Under the pieces are notes generated by a model, which was not told the origin of the DNA, did not search any database, and saw only the letters and a list, made by a program, of their open reading frames with translations. DNA of 64,000 nt from contig CM072894.1 in assembly GCA_037013685.1 (NCBI GenBank), positions 11,919,449 through 11,983,448 of the forward strand, written 5' to 3'. Source of the stretch: Acridotheres tristis (Eukaryota > Chordata > Aves > Passeriformes > Sturnidae). This document shows positions 10,489-29,490 of this stretch, in pieces. Numbering within the stretch: position 1 is the first letter of the stretch; each line of letters opens with the position of its first letter. A program made the translations under genes and the position numbers.

Positions 10489-13400
10489 AATTAGTTTTAC
10501 TGGTTGATGGGTTGCACATACACTCAGATATTAACATTGATCTCCAGAGAACGTGTGTATTAAATAGCCTGCTCTTCCTTTTTGCTTAAGAAATGAACTT
10601 ATTAATCTTAAAAAGAGGCTGATGTTGTTGTGCTCTGGACTGCAGCTGCTCACCAGCTTTTTTGTAACCTCACCAGCAGAGCAGCTGCCTGAGCCATGTG
10701 ATGGTAACATGCTGAATTTGGTGTGAAAGTGGGGAGCGGGTCTGGGGCAGCTCCTCTTCTGTGTCTCATATTTGACAAAGTCTGCTTATGTAATGAGGGA
10801 AGACAGGCACTGCTGTTAAGGAGTGGTTAGATTTCACTTTCCAGGGGGCCTTAAACCCAAATGTCCTGCTGAGACATGTTTCTATTAAATCTTATATAGC
10901 ACTTAACATAGGAAGAGAGGAGTGACCAGTAACATTTTCCGTTGTGCCATGTGCTGTGTGCTGATGTTCAGCTAATTAAAAGAATTATGGCTTGGCTTCA
11001 TTGGTATGCCATGTATGTAGCTTGTAAAGCTCTCAGGGACCCTTGGAGATGAAGAGTGCTACATAAATATAAAATATTGGTAATGTGAGGTTCCACATTA
11101 GGCGTCTCATTGTGCCGAGGCAGACTTTCATCATAAACTGCAGAGCAGCTAGGAATGCCTGCCTGGCATTTCTCTGCAAGGTGCTCTGGGGGGCTGCTTC
11201 TGCCCAAAACCACACCAGCTTCTGGCACTTCTGAGCGACTCATGTCTGCAGCAGCAGCATCCCCACAGGCACTGGCCTCTGAAGGATGCCTGGGTTCGTC
11301 CTGCAGTGACACTGCTGCTCCTGCACGGCATGGTCCCACTCACCAGCCCAGGAACACTGGGTCCCAAAAGGATTTCTCAGGAAGGGTAGCAAGAAAAATC
11401 ATTAAAACACTCTTAGGGTAGCAAGGAAAGTTACTAGAACACTCTTAAAAGCACTACTTGATTCTTCACACTTTTCTTCACACAGCTCAGACTCTCAGAG
11501 CTTCCTTATAGGAAAAATACAAGCAAGAAATCTTGCATTTAATTCCTTTTTTCAGTTTTAGTTTTACAGTTTGTGTAGAAACATCAGTCTTGAAACAAGT
11601 GTAGCTGAAACTGTCTTTCAATGCATATTTTTAGACATTGAGACTTTTAGAGCTAGTTTCTTTTAAAATGGTTTTTAAATTACAAAAAAGGAAGGAAATA
11701 CTCATGTTTCTTTCAGACAACTTTTTCTTGGATTTTGAAACTATATATACAAAATTCTCAGTGGATTAGAACACATGCTGGTTTTTTCTGTTGTTTTCTT
11801 AAACACACTTTCACATGCTAGCTTTGTGTAGCTGTGTAATATTAAGGAGCTCTTCAAACATAATGCAACAAATGTCTGCTTTGAATGGCCTTCAGAATGT
11901 GCATATAGGCAGAAATTGGGGGTTTCCCCTCAGTTTCTTCAAACATTTTTGGCTAAATCAAAAAGGAGTATCAGGAGACTAAAGGACTCCCATGACACTA
12001 CCACATTTTAGCACAGAGAAGTATCAGCAAGGATTTTGACTGTGATTCTCCTCTGAAGCTCACTGCAGGACTGGGAGCTTGAACTACTTGGTGGTTTTAC
12101 TAAGTGGCCTGCAGGAGAGTGCTGGGGAGGGATAAGGAAATAGATATGGATGGATGGATAATCATAATAATCATAATATTGCTTTCAGTTCCATAAAGAT
12201 ACAGGGTGAAACTTCAGCCTAATGAACACTTTTCCAATGACTTGGATGGTTTCACCCCATCACATTGGAACTCAGTGATCTTGTTGTGCACACCTCAGAA
12301 TCTGGAGGGTTTTCTTCTTAAAGTTTCTGCTGTTGAAATTCAGGGAAGAGAGAGCAAATTTCTTTCTCTGTATTTCAAAATAAATGTTCCTAGCCTACAG
12401 GGCTGCAAAGAGAGTTTTAAAACCATGCCCCTAGGTTATCTACAAAGCAGAAGGCAAATTATGTCTGAATATTATTGTTTTCTTCTTTAAAATCTCATTA
12501 TTTCTGTAGAAGAGTGCACTCACTTTTTAACCCTTGGGATTGGCAGTAAACAATGCAGCTATAAGAAGTATAATGTGTCCATTGTGTGCTGTAATTTTGT
12601 GATCATGTCCTCAGCTGATCCTGAGTAGGTACCTCTGTGTCCTGTGACCTAATGTTTCTAATCACTCTGCTGAAACAGCCTCTCTGAGATGTCTCAGCAA
12701 ACACTGCCTTACTTCTTGGACAAGAGAAATATGTCTGGGACCTAAAGGGTGCCTGTAGGATGTAGGTGGAAGGGACAGGGGGTCTCTGGATCTTGAGAAG
12801 AGGCAACATCCCCATTGCTGTGTTTTGTGAGGAAATATTTATTGTGAAGGTTTGTACAGGGTTTACAATTTAAATGTGTGTTGGGGCAGAAGCCTGATGT
12901 TCTCTGGTTTGTGCCTGGAGAGCAAAGATACAGGTGCAGGCAGCTGACCTGCTTTCCTGGCCCCCTGCACCATCAAAATAGAGAAATTCACCTCCAATTC
13001 CAGTCTGCCTGGGTATGATGTGCCACCATCTACCCATGCCTTTGCCTCCCCATTAACTTGAAAAATAATGCCATAGGTGGCAGTGTCAGATGGTGGCTTT
13101 CAGTATCTAAAGCTGCATGAGATGAAACTCACCAAGAATGCCTGAGGCTGGAAAATGGAGGGAGAAGTTCCAAAGACCAGTGTGGTGGTCTTTACAGAAC
13201 CAGCCCAGTTCTATCCATCATGTTTTGCTGGAACCCTAGTGAGTGTTTGCCACAGGAGTGTAAATGGGATTGAGTGCTTGGCTTTTCTGTACTTTCAAAT
13301 GATAAATTTTTGGCTTTCAAGAGAAAGCTGTAGCAATCATTTGTTTATCTTTGTATTAAATGCCTAATATTTAGTCTTGCATTTATCTTTGCCACAAAAG

Positions 13401-16400
13401 GAATAGTGACCCGATTTCAGGGCTGCCAAAGTCTGATGGTTTTTTTATTATGACTTATAATTTTAGTTTCACAATTACATGCTTCCCATAAATTTTCAAA
13501 GATCTTTGTCATCCAGTTAACAGATTGGACCAGGCTGGATGAAATAGAGGATGGAGGGCCAGACTGTACTATAATGTGCTTTGAGGGTACTTTTAGAAGA
13601 AGAGCTCAGTTGAGTGAGGTACCATAAAGAGAAGTGAAACAGGGAACCTACTCCCCAAGCATCCCAGTCTCAAGTGTATAAAATGTGCTTCAGGAACATG
13701 AAAAGGTTAAAATGAGGTATGGACACAGGACACAGCCACAGTGAAGAGAGGCTGCTTCACAGAAGTGTGCAGTTGTGATGGAACCCCAAAGTATATCTGA
13801 AGGGCAAATAGCATTTCTGTAGGACTGTTATGGTGAAACAGCCCTTTCAGACCAGTAGGTTTCAGCACAGGGCTCTGTGCACCAGCAGGTGTGTGCAGGC
13901 TGCTTCTCCAGATCCTCACCAGGCAGCTCAGGATGTGTCTGACCTGAGTGTTTCCTGGTGATCAAGTGACCTCTTTGAGATGAGGCTTTGGTTACCCCCA
14001 TTCATGTGCTTTGGTTCAGCCTGGCCAGAGTGTAGATGTGTTGTTTTCCTTTCCCAGGAGCTGCTGACCTACGGGCCAGCTCAGGCCACAGGATGAGGCT
14101 GTGGCCAGGCAGAAATAAATAACACCCTTCCAATGCACACAGTGTGGGTGTTGGGTCCTGTGCACCCACTGTCTCACTGCAATGCTGCTTCCCTGTGCTG
14201 CACTGCTCTCTGATGCACATGCTACCCACAGAAACTACAAATCAGTAACTAGTTAGTATCTCTGACTCCCAGGGGGCAAAGTAGAAAGAGCTGAAAGCTA
14301 GTATTCTGCATTGCTTACAGATTTTCCATAAGCAAATGATGCATTTTTTTAACACAAGTGCTCATCTAGGAAAATGGCATAATTCACTGCTTGAATGTAT
14401 CTGCACTACTTTCCGGGTGCATTTATGGATGTGTGGAATCTGAACCAGCCCCATGGTGTGGAGTAAATTCTGAACTGAAAGAACTGAGTATTTAACATGT
14501 TTCTAGGTATTGGCTTCTTTTTAGATGAGGACTGGCTCCTCCATGGAGTGCGTTTGTCTAAATGTGGATTTATGGATTTATTTAGGGACTGCACAGATCC
14601 TTGTGTTGAATAAAGGTGACTTAAGGAGTAGAGCCTCCTTCCTGGGAGTGGCTTGCAGGCACAAGTTTTAAATGTGGTTTTTAATTTGAGAAAGTAGGAA
14701 AAAAGTCAGTGTGGCACAACTCTGTGATGTTCCTATTTTTAATTGGATTTTGCAGCTCATAATTAATTTCTTAAAAAGAGGGAGATCCTGGCCCTGTAGA
14801 AGTGAGTAGGAGTTTTGCTGTGGCTTCAGCAGAGGAAGATTTCATCATCTATCTTTTTAGTCTCACTAATCCTCTGAACAAGAGAAGAGTAACCTAACAC
14901 ATGGAAGGGATCCTTTCCATTTTTTCTCCCTGCTATTGCCAGTAGTGAGGTAGGAGGACCCTCCCCCCTTTTTCATTCCCATGCTTTCTACGTATGTGCA
15001 CCTTGGCAAGATACACTTCCATTTCATCTTTGTGTAAGGTGAAAGCAGCCATTAAAGGAGCAGTTTGTTCTCAGTCTTGACATGCAGAGACAGCCAGGTC
15101 TCTCTCCTCCTTCCCTCCTGTGTTTTTGAGTAGCTGCAGGAGGGCAGGAAATCGAACCTCTTTGAGGTCTCTGGGTCAAGGAACCGTCTGACATGGCTTT
15201 AAAGGTCACCGTGCTCCTTTGCATTTACCTTGTTCACTGGGAGCACAGTATGGCAGCGTGCAGGCTGGAGCACTGAGAGGTACTATCTGACATTTTGCTG
15301 AACAGGGCTTGGGTTACAAAGGAAAAACAAAACTCAGCTCAGGGCTGTGCAAGGCCAGAGCTGGAACACTTGGGAGAGGAGCCCCTGCAGCAAGTAACAG
15401 AGATACGTGTCATTATGTGGGTTTACCAGTAATCATGCTTGGCTTTTCTGTCTCTTGTAACCTATATATAGCGCTGTATATTTTCAAAGCTCTTGACAAA
15501 TTTTAACAAGCCAAACTCCACTTCAATCTTAGTGGCCTGTATAATTTTACAGAAAGCCCGGGATGCTTTTCCTTCACCCTTCTGCTCTGTAGATGACTGT
15601 ATCCTTCAGACTGGCTGTACCTGCCAGATTTGGCTGAGCAGTCGTCTTCTGCATTTGCTTTGCAGCATGTGTGGCAAATGTGCTGCAAGGCAATTTCTCT
15701 GCCTGGCTGTCTCCACTCTAAGGTAGGCACTAGAGAGCGTCAGAGAACCAAGGAACTGCATTAGCATTGAGGCTTGTTTACAGACAGCTTTTTAACATAC
15801 TGCATGAACTGTTCAGATAAAACCAGTGCTTCATCATAGGCACAGGACCAGGCCTGGGAAATCTCTTTTTTCTGACGAGAGCAGATGCTGTTTGCCAGGT
15901 AGGGTGCAAAGGGCTGGCGGGAGACTGCTGCAGCTGCAGCTCCTGTGCATGGGGCCAGCACTGGTGACAGTGTTTGAGGTACAGTTGAGAAACCAGCCCA
16001 GAAACGAGACACCAGCACCTTGCTCACTAAGAAGATTCTAACTGCTTATTTTCCTGAAGAAATGCTGTTCACAGAATAAAGGAACAGGAGGTGAGTCTGC
16101 AGAGATGACCAAGCAAGCGCATTCTAAGCAGGGTTGTGTTATTGTTGGCTTAGTCCATTGTCCTGTTGGGCATTTTCCCGTGGGGGACTGTGACTCACAA
16201 CAGGGACATCCAGGCTGGCCTTTCTTCATTCAGGGACTGTGGCATAAACGGATATTTTGGTGTAGTCTTGCCAGCTGCCTCTTCACAACTTCATCCCAAG
16301 GAATCCTTTAATTGAACTCCTGAGCCTAAGAAACTTCTCAGAGGCCAGTAAAACGGCTCAGCTTCAGTTAAGGTCTCAGCCCATTCTGCTGTTCTGTCTG

Positions 16401-17063
16401 GGGCAGACCCACTGTGCAGCAGAGCTGCCTGGGCAACAAGAAGTCTGCAGAAACTCACAAAACAGAGAACAGCTTTTTTTTTGCCATGTATTTTGCTGCA
16501 GATTTCTTTCCCTTTTCATTTTTATTGCTATTTTTGCCTCTCCAGTTCATCATCATGATATACATAGGTCTCCCATAACCAGATCTCATTCTTCTGCTTG
16601 CTGAGTAGACACACTGATAGCAACCTGTGTCTGTACATTGTCTGCTGTGGTCAAGTGAGTGTTTTGTGTGACTGCCTAGAGGGGTCTTACAGATTGCAGC
16701 CTCAGTGTAGCCCGTGGTGGGTCTTTTAAGATTATCTTCTTAGCAATTTTAAGAAAAAATAAATGAGTAATAATCCACTTAGAAACTTGGTAGTGAAAGT
16801 GATTTCTTGTCTGAATTTTATCTCAACTGACTGTTATGGGGAAGAGTGACATGGAGCTTATATGGAGGAGATGTCCTGGAGCATTTGTTGTGCAGGGAGA
16901 TGTTTTATTTGAATGCACACTGATGCATGTGCACTGAATAAGGAAAAGGGAGTCATGACCTGAGGTTCTTCATCAGAAGGTGTTAGTGACTCCACAGATG
17001 TTACACCATGGCAGACTTTGATCTGCAGAGACTGATGTGCATTAGAAGATAGTTAGATGTGAA
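10489..17063 (+). other. KLF7: KLF7 intron, mostly featureless
   Basis: I found no exon, RNA gene or clear transposon here. Small low-complexity spots include ATGG repeats with CATAATAAT near 12145-12180. A GC-richer patch at 15830-16040 holds a Pu/Py-mixed sequence and overlapping short frames on both strands, none convincing. E-box motifs (CAGCTG) cluster near 10640-10690. Confidence 0.45.
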
Positions 17064-17125
17064 CACAGAATCATAGAATATCCTGAGTTGGAAGGGACCC
17101 ACAAGAATCATTGAGTCCAACTGCT
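17064..17125 (-). mobile_element. CR1 retrotransposon 3'-end fragment
   Basis: The text cacagaatcatagaatatcc, then tgagttggaagggaccc and tcattgagtccaact, is the typical avian CR1 3' end in reverse orientation, with the terminal ATTCTRTG repeat at its left. Only about 60 bp are left, a severe 5' truncation. It lies 0.75 kb upstream of the KLF7 penultimate exon. Confidence 0.9.
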
Positions 17126-24215
<7,090 letters not shown>

Positions 24216-24267
24216 GTGTTTTTCCAGGTCGGATCACCTTGCCCTCCACATGAAGAGACATATCTAA
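24216..24267 (+). CDS. KLF7: KLF7 last coding exon (end of zinc finger 3 and stop)
   Basis: This exon completes the third C2H2 finger of KLF7. The acceptor is tttatgttgcag. The exon finishes the split Arg codon and encodes CFSRSDHLALHMKRHI followed by TAA at 24265-24267. Finger 3 is thus C-x2-C-x12-H-x3-H across the two exons, with the usual helix residues RSDHLAL. From family knowledge KLF7 ends in Ile, whereas KLF6 ends in Leu, KLF5 in Gln-Asn and KLF4 in Phe, so the terminus picks KLF7. The intron from 18006 to 24215 is about 6.2 kb. A long 3' UTR follows. I see no frame damage. Confidence 0.97.
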
Positions 24268-25030
24268 ATATCAGTCAGCTTGGCGTGGATGTCATCTGGG
24301 CTAAGTGTTGTGAGATGAAAGTGGAACTCAAGTTACAACGTGCTACCTTACAGGAGAAGAGAACTTGATCCCGTATAATCCTCTGTACAGGGACCACATG
24401 CTCACAGTGTCATGCACCCAGTTACACTTCAATACCTACATCAGTTCTTTTATGCCTTGCCCCAGCTGGATGGGAGAAGATGCAGGCGAGGAGATGCTAT
24501 AGAGGTGAAGTCAGTGGAAAAGAACAATTACTTACAGTACTTCATCCCTCTTGGATTTGTTTCCTGTTTTTGCCAATGGAAATCAAAGAAAACAGAGGAG
24601 GCTTCCCTGCAGTGGACGGCAGTAGGAGGGGCTTATCTAACTTGCTTCTCAGTGCAACTCAGTAGAAGAATATGTCGTCTTGAAGTTGCATATTTGTAGC
24701 ACTAACTTTCTTTTTAAATAGATGGGGGAAAAACAATGACCTAGAAAACCAAATCCCAGTTTGGTAGCCAAAATTAACCTCTTGGTTTTTTTGTTCTTTC
24801 TCTGAGAATTCCTAATGTTCAGTGCATCAGACTTCTCACAGACACTTTGACCTGTCTTGGTTTTGGTTCTTCTTCCTAGAACTGAACTATTGAGATCCTT
24901 TTAAGTCAATACCAGTGGCCTTAATGGCAGTAGACTGTGGAGTGACACTTGTGACACAAACATCCTCTTTTTGGCCTGAGTTTATGTAGACTTCACAGAG
25001 GATTATATTTTTGTTGGTTGTTTTTATTTT

Positions 25031-25056
25031 AACTTTTTTTTTTTTTTTTTTTTTTT
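25031..25056. repeat. Poly-T run in the KLF7 3' UTR
   Basis: About 26 consecutive T residues on the + strand, preceded by tttttattttaac. No retrotransposed body is visible on either side, so it reads as simple low-complexity expansion. Confidence 0.85.
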
Positions 25057-26490
25057 GGCTATTGCACAACATATGCACTAGGGACTCTGTAAGCTGCTGC
25101 CACAATGGCTAAGTAGCCAAGGGATAAACCCCTGAGATACAGCACCTAATATCTCTGTAAGCCTCACCTTATTGCCATAGCTAGGACTTCTTTATTTTTT
25201 GAACAAAAAAACTTCAAAAGCTTATTTGGAAGCTTAACCTTTTTTCTCTTTTCTCCACAAACAAGTGATCTTCAGAACTCCTTGTCTTCACCTGGATATC
25301 AGTCTGGGACTGGCCACACAGGCATGACTACAGGATTCCTTCCACATCATGTGAGCATATTAGCCACAACCCACGGTGATTTAGTGGTGAATTATGTTGC
25401 TTTTTCTTGCAGTTCTTCTATTAACCAATTTAAAACATTACCCTTTTGTTTCTGTAAAGAGCACCTGCAGACGTTTTAATTTAAACCTGTTTATTGAGCA
25501 TCGTACACACAACCCCCCCCAAGCCAAAAATCCTACTCCAATCTCTGAGTAGGAAATCAAGAACCTCTTCCAAGTACAATGGCTTCATTCAACATTAGCC
25601 CGTTAAAGAAATTATTAAAGTCCTGCTTTTCTGTTCATCAAGTTGATGCTGTAGCCCACTCCTATATGAAAAAATGTAACCATGTGGGAGGTGAAGGAAG
25701 GGATTTTACATACAGCAGTGAGACATTTCCAAATGATTGGTCTAAAGTGTTACTAACCTAGAGGTCCATTTCGGCCTACGCTGTGAATCATCATGGAGAA
25801 GTGGAGGTCTCATGCTCACCCTTCCGTCATATTGATAATTTGATTTCTTTGGCTCAAAGTGGATTAAAGTCTTCATTACAAAAGGAAAAAAAAAAAAAAC
25901 AAACCTAAAAAATGTATTGCCATAACTTGTATTTGAACCTATTTGACACTGGCCCTGACTCCAAAGACTGCATTTAGGACCATAAAAATGGCCTATGCAA
26001 GCAGGCAGGTGGTCATTAGGTTGTATATTTTGTATATTGCGGACCATCCCTACAAGATGTGTCTAGAAATGAAACAAAATAGCGTGTGGTCCACAAACGG
26101 TTGCTGCTCTTTTATAATGTATTAGCCAATTGCCCTTCTTTGACTGTTTTGACTCATTGACTGTTAAATATTTCCCTTAATTTATGTTTTGGGAGGTAAA
26201 ATTGTACTTTAAGGGGAAAAAAGAGCAAACAAGAAACTCAATAGATGTTTTTAAGAGCTGTCACCGGATCCTTGGCACTTGAATTCTCAGCATTTTGCAA
26301 CCTTTGGTTCCAGTGAGAGGTTGAATTTATTAAAAGATGCTGGTTTTCCTCACAGTTTTCACAAAACACTGTGACTGTCAACTGAACACTTTGGGGACAG
26401 GGGGGAAATACGATGTCTGGCCCATATGGCATGAAATATGGACCAAAATCTAACCATCTTTTAGGGCAATGATGTAATATTCGTGATAAG

Positions 26491-26615
26491 AGCATGAGAG
26501 AGAGTGAAAGAAAGTCAGAAAGAAAGAGAGAGAGAAGAAAAATTGAATTTATTCCAAAGATTTAAAACTAACTATACTCTATATGTGTATATATATATGC
26601 TTATATATATATATG
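26491..26615. repeat. GA-rich then TA-rich low-complexity tract
   Basis: Purine-rich GAGAGA/GAAA sequence (26497-26541) is followed after about 45 nt by TATATA runs containing TGTATATA (26586-26593), a Pumilio-type motif in RNA sense. It lies within the inferred KLF7 3' UTR. It is low complexity only; no gene. Confidence 0.75.
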
Positions 26616-26767
26616 TATACATTTAAAAACTGCAGAGCACTGCTTGCTGACAATCTCGTATTTCTCTACTTCTGTATTTGCATACTTTTTATGGCCATTC
26701 CACCCAGCTGTTTCACTGGGACTGAGGGCCCTAGAATCCAATATGTGTTGGAATATGTAGAGCATCC

Positions 26768-27147
26768 TGCCAGATCACAGAATCACAGAGTATCCTGAGT
26801 TGTAAGGGACCCACAAGGATCATCAAGTCCAACTTCTGGCCCTGTGCAGGACACCCCAAGAATCCCACCATGTGCCTGAGAGTGTTGTCCAAATGCTCCT
26901 TGAGCTCTGGCAGGCTTGGGGCTGTGACCACTTCCCTGGGGAGGCCTTTCCAGTGCCCAGCCACCTTCTGGGTGAAGAACTTTTTCTCAATGTCCAGCCT
27001 GAACCTCCCCTGACGCAGCTCCATCCCATTCCCTTAGATCCTGTCACTGGTCACCAGAGAGCAGAGATTGGTGCTGCCCCTCTGCTGCCCCTCTGCTGCC
27101 CCTCAGGAAGATGTCTAATGGGAACTGAAACCTCAGCTGTGTGAAAC
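26768..27147 (-). mobile_element. 5'-truncated CR1 insertion in the KLF7 3' UTR, with flanking 12-bp repeat
   Basis: The left part (cagaatcacagagtatcc, ccacaaggatcatcaagtcc) is the CR1 3' end in reverse orientation. The body (ccttgagctctggcaggctt, ggtgaagaactttttctcaa) is the usual passerine CR1 tail, truncated near 27113. The 12-mer TGTAGAGCATCC occurs at 26756-26767 and again at 27148-27159, bracketing the element, and looks like a target-site duplication. An 11-bp unit (gctgcccctct) is repeated three times at 27072-27104. The reverse-strand open frame through it is retrotransposon-derived and cannot be a host gene. Confidence 0.95.
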
Positions 27148-28316
27148 TGTAGAGCATCCAGTGAGTGCATTAGATTAAAAAAAAGTATAAGAGAATCCTA
27201 GAATTTCCTTACTGTAGTGTCCTAAAATTTATGCTCTCAAATTCTCCACTAATTCATTGGCTGTGAACCTGCATAAATATCCTCCTTTGCCATCTGAACA
27301 CACCTGCCTTTAGATGTGCTATCAAGGTATACAAACCTTAATTATTAAGTGATGGTGTAAACACCAGTCTCTATTTAAATTGGAAAAAGTCACGCAAGAC
27401 TGTTTTTAGTTCCAGTTGTCATTTATGGTCTTGTTGGCATCTTATTTAAATATGCCAGAACGAGGGCCCCAGGAGAAAAAAGGCTGAAATATCTCTTTAC
27501 TTTGTCCAAAAGGCAGGCCTGCATCTAAATCCTGGATCCAAATAGCCTAAAAAATGTAGGGAAAAAAGGGGGGTAAAAGGCAGATTTCAAGTTTCTCAGG
27601 CTTTGTCACAGGTCTTGAACTCTGAAGCCAAAATTTGAGCTTTGGAACCACCTCTTATGTTCGAAAAGGGAAATATTTTTCAGCTGTATATATGGTGTAC
27701 CCAGGCAATCTTGACTTCAGTTTTTGGGTGCTCATATGCAAGTGTCTTAGTCATTACTAAAATTTTGAACCATAACTTTGGTATTTTATAGAAGGAGTCT
27801 CCATTTTGGAAAGGCATAATTAGTGACACATTCCAGGATTGTTTTTTTTTTTACAGTGACAAGTTTTGTTTCTTTGCCAATATTTTAAGCTGTACACTTC
27901 AAACTTGTGTAGTCTGTTAAAACTAATTCCTTTTTGGGCCTGTGTCTCCTTGCTAAAGTTGTACAGTTGTCCTCTCTCTGTAAAGTATGAGTAGAATGAG
28001 ATTAAAGAGGAAAGGATCTGTGTAAGACTTCTTGAAAACAAACCTGTAAATTTGGTGACAGTTGAGGACTGAGTTATCCAGCTGTAGAAAAGAGAAGTTT
28101 TACCTTGTTTCCTTCAATGCAAGATTTATGCCTATTTGCAAAAGAGAAACCATTATAAGAAAGTCAGATCGTGGTTTCCAAGGCCATGGAGCTATAGGAT
28201 GAAAACAAATCGAACTAAAAGTCTCACAAAATAGTGTACACCAAGGAAGCAACTAAAACAAATGTGAGTTTTTGTGATTAGCTAAATAATATTTGGGATC
28301 AGAGCTGTCAAACATG

Positions 28317-28800
28317 GAATCATGCATGTGGAAAGGGGCCTCCAGAGGCTATGTTAGCCAGCCTCCAACTAGAGCTGGTTGCTCACGGCCATATCCAGCT
28401 GAGTTTTAAATATCCTGAATTTCCAGAATGGAAATTCTGCAACCTCTCTGTTCAAGCTGTTCCAATATTTAAACACTTCCATGGTAAAAAAAAAAATTCA
28501 AAAATCTGTGTGTCAAGTAGGAATTTTCCATGTTCAAATCTTTTTCAGTGCCTCTTCCACTGTGCACCTCCAAGAAGAGTCTGGCTTCTTCTCTGCAGTC
28601 TTAGTTAGGTATTTGGAGATAGCAATAAGATCTACACTTACCCTTCTCTTCCTAAGGCTGAATCATATCTCTCAGCCTCTCTTCATCCATCATGTGTTCC
28701 ACTGCCTTTGTGGTGACTCTCTGCTAGACTTTCTCCCATATGTCAATCATTTTCTTGCAATGGGGAGACCAAGGCAGAATATTCTAGGTAAAGATGTCCT
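28317..28800 (-). mobile_element. Old, diverged CR1 in the KLF7 3' UTR
   Basis: Collinear with the CR1 3' region in reverse orientation at low identity. It shows in order tccagctgagttttaaatat, gcaacctctctgttcaagct, aagaagagtctggcttcttc, gctgaatcatatctctcagc and ctttgtggtgactctctgct. The terminal repeat is worn (ggaatcatgcatg). The element is much older than the copy at 26768. Confidence 0.8.
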
Positions 28801-29384
28801 TCGTATGTGACAGTGTTGATAAAATTTATTTATTCTGGGTTTTTCCATTATCTGAGACAACTTAAAGTCAAGATTCAATTTTGAAAACTGACTAATAAAA
28901 ATAATTTAGGAAGCACTGTTATAAATAGTTTTCTAATCAAATTTTCTGAATCTGTGCATAAAAATATGTTTATAGAAATACGCTTCTGTACTGCCAGCTT
29001 GAGGCCTGGCTAGCAAAATTCTGTTTTTCTCAACATGACCATTGATGGTTAACTTTGAACTAAAAAATGTATTGTTTCATTTGTACTGTATCAAATACGA
29101 AGACACATGATGCTGTATTTTAGTCACTTCTTACACTAAAACAACACTTCAGTGCTTCTTTGTTCTATTTGGTTTTCCCCCTAGGAGATAAAGAGCAACA
29201 TAAAATATCAGATATATTTTCTTGAGATTGGTCTAAAAGTGGATGGCAGAATCCAGAGTATTTTTCATTATTTCTGAGTTGTTATTTTTCAGTAGCTAGT
29301 ACTCATTCTATACAATTGCATTACGTGGCTAAACTGGCAACTGAAGTGAAATTCTGGATTCTTTCAATGTCTCGGACAAGCCCC

Positions 29385-29490
29385 TGAGCAGTCTGATCTC
29401 ACTAATCTTTCTTTAAACAAAGGGTTGAATGTTGGTTTCGGTGACCTCCAGAAGTACCTTCCAATATTAATTTTCTGTGTTTCTATGATT
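29385..29490 (+). mobile_element. CR1 3'-end relic in forward orientation
   Basis: The sequence gtgacctccagaagtacctt, then ccaatattaattttctgtg and tttctatgatt, matches the forward CR1 terminus (GTGACCTCCAGAGGTCCCTTCCAACC followed by ATTCTATGATT) with several changes. The upstream part (cccctgagcagtctgatctc) also fits. It lies in the inferred KLF7 3' UTR and would put CR1 sense sequence into the mRNA. Confidence 0.7.

Noticed and set aside
15761..16027. 88-codon - strand frame faintly reminiscent of the start of mitochondrial ATP synthase OSCP
   Set aside because: The resemblance is scattered single residues and does not extend downstream; not enough for a pseudogene call.
26731..27047. Open frames through 26.7-27.0 kb on the - strand
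   Set aside because: They lie inside the CR1 element.
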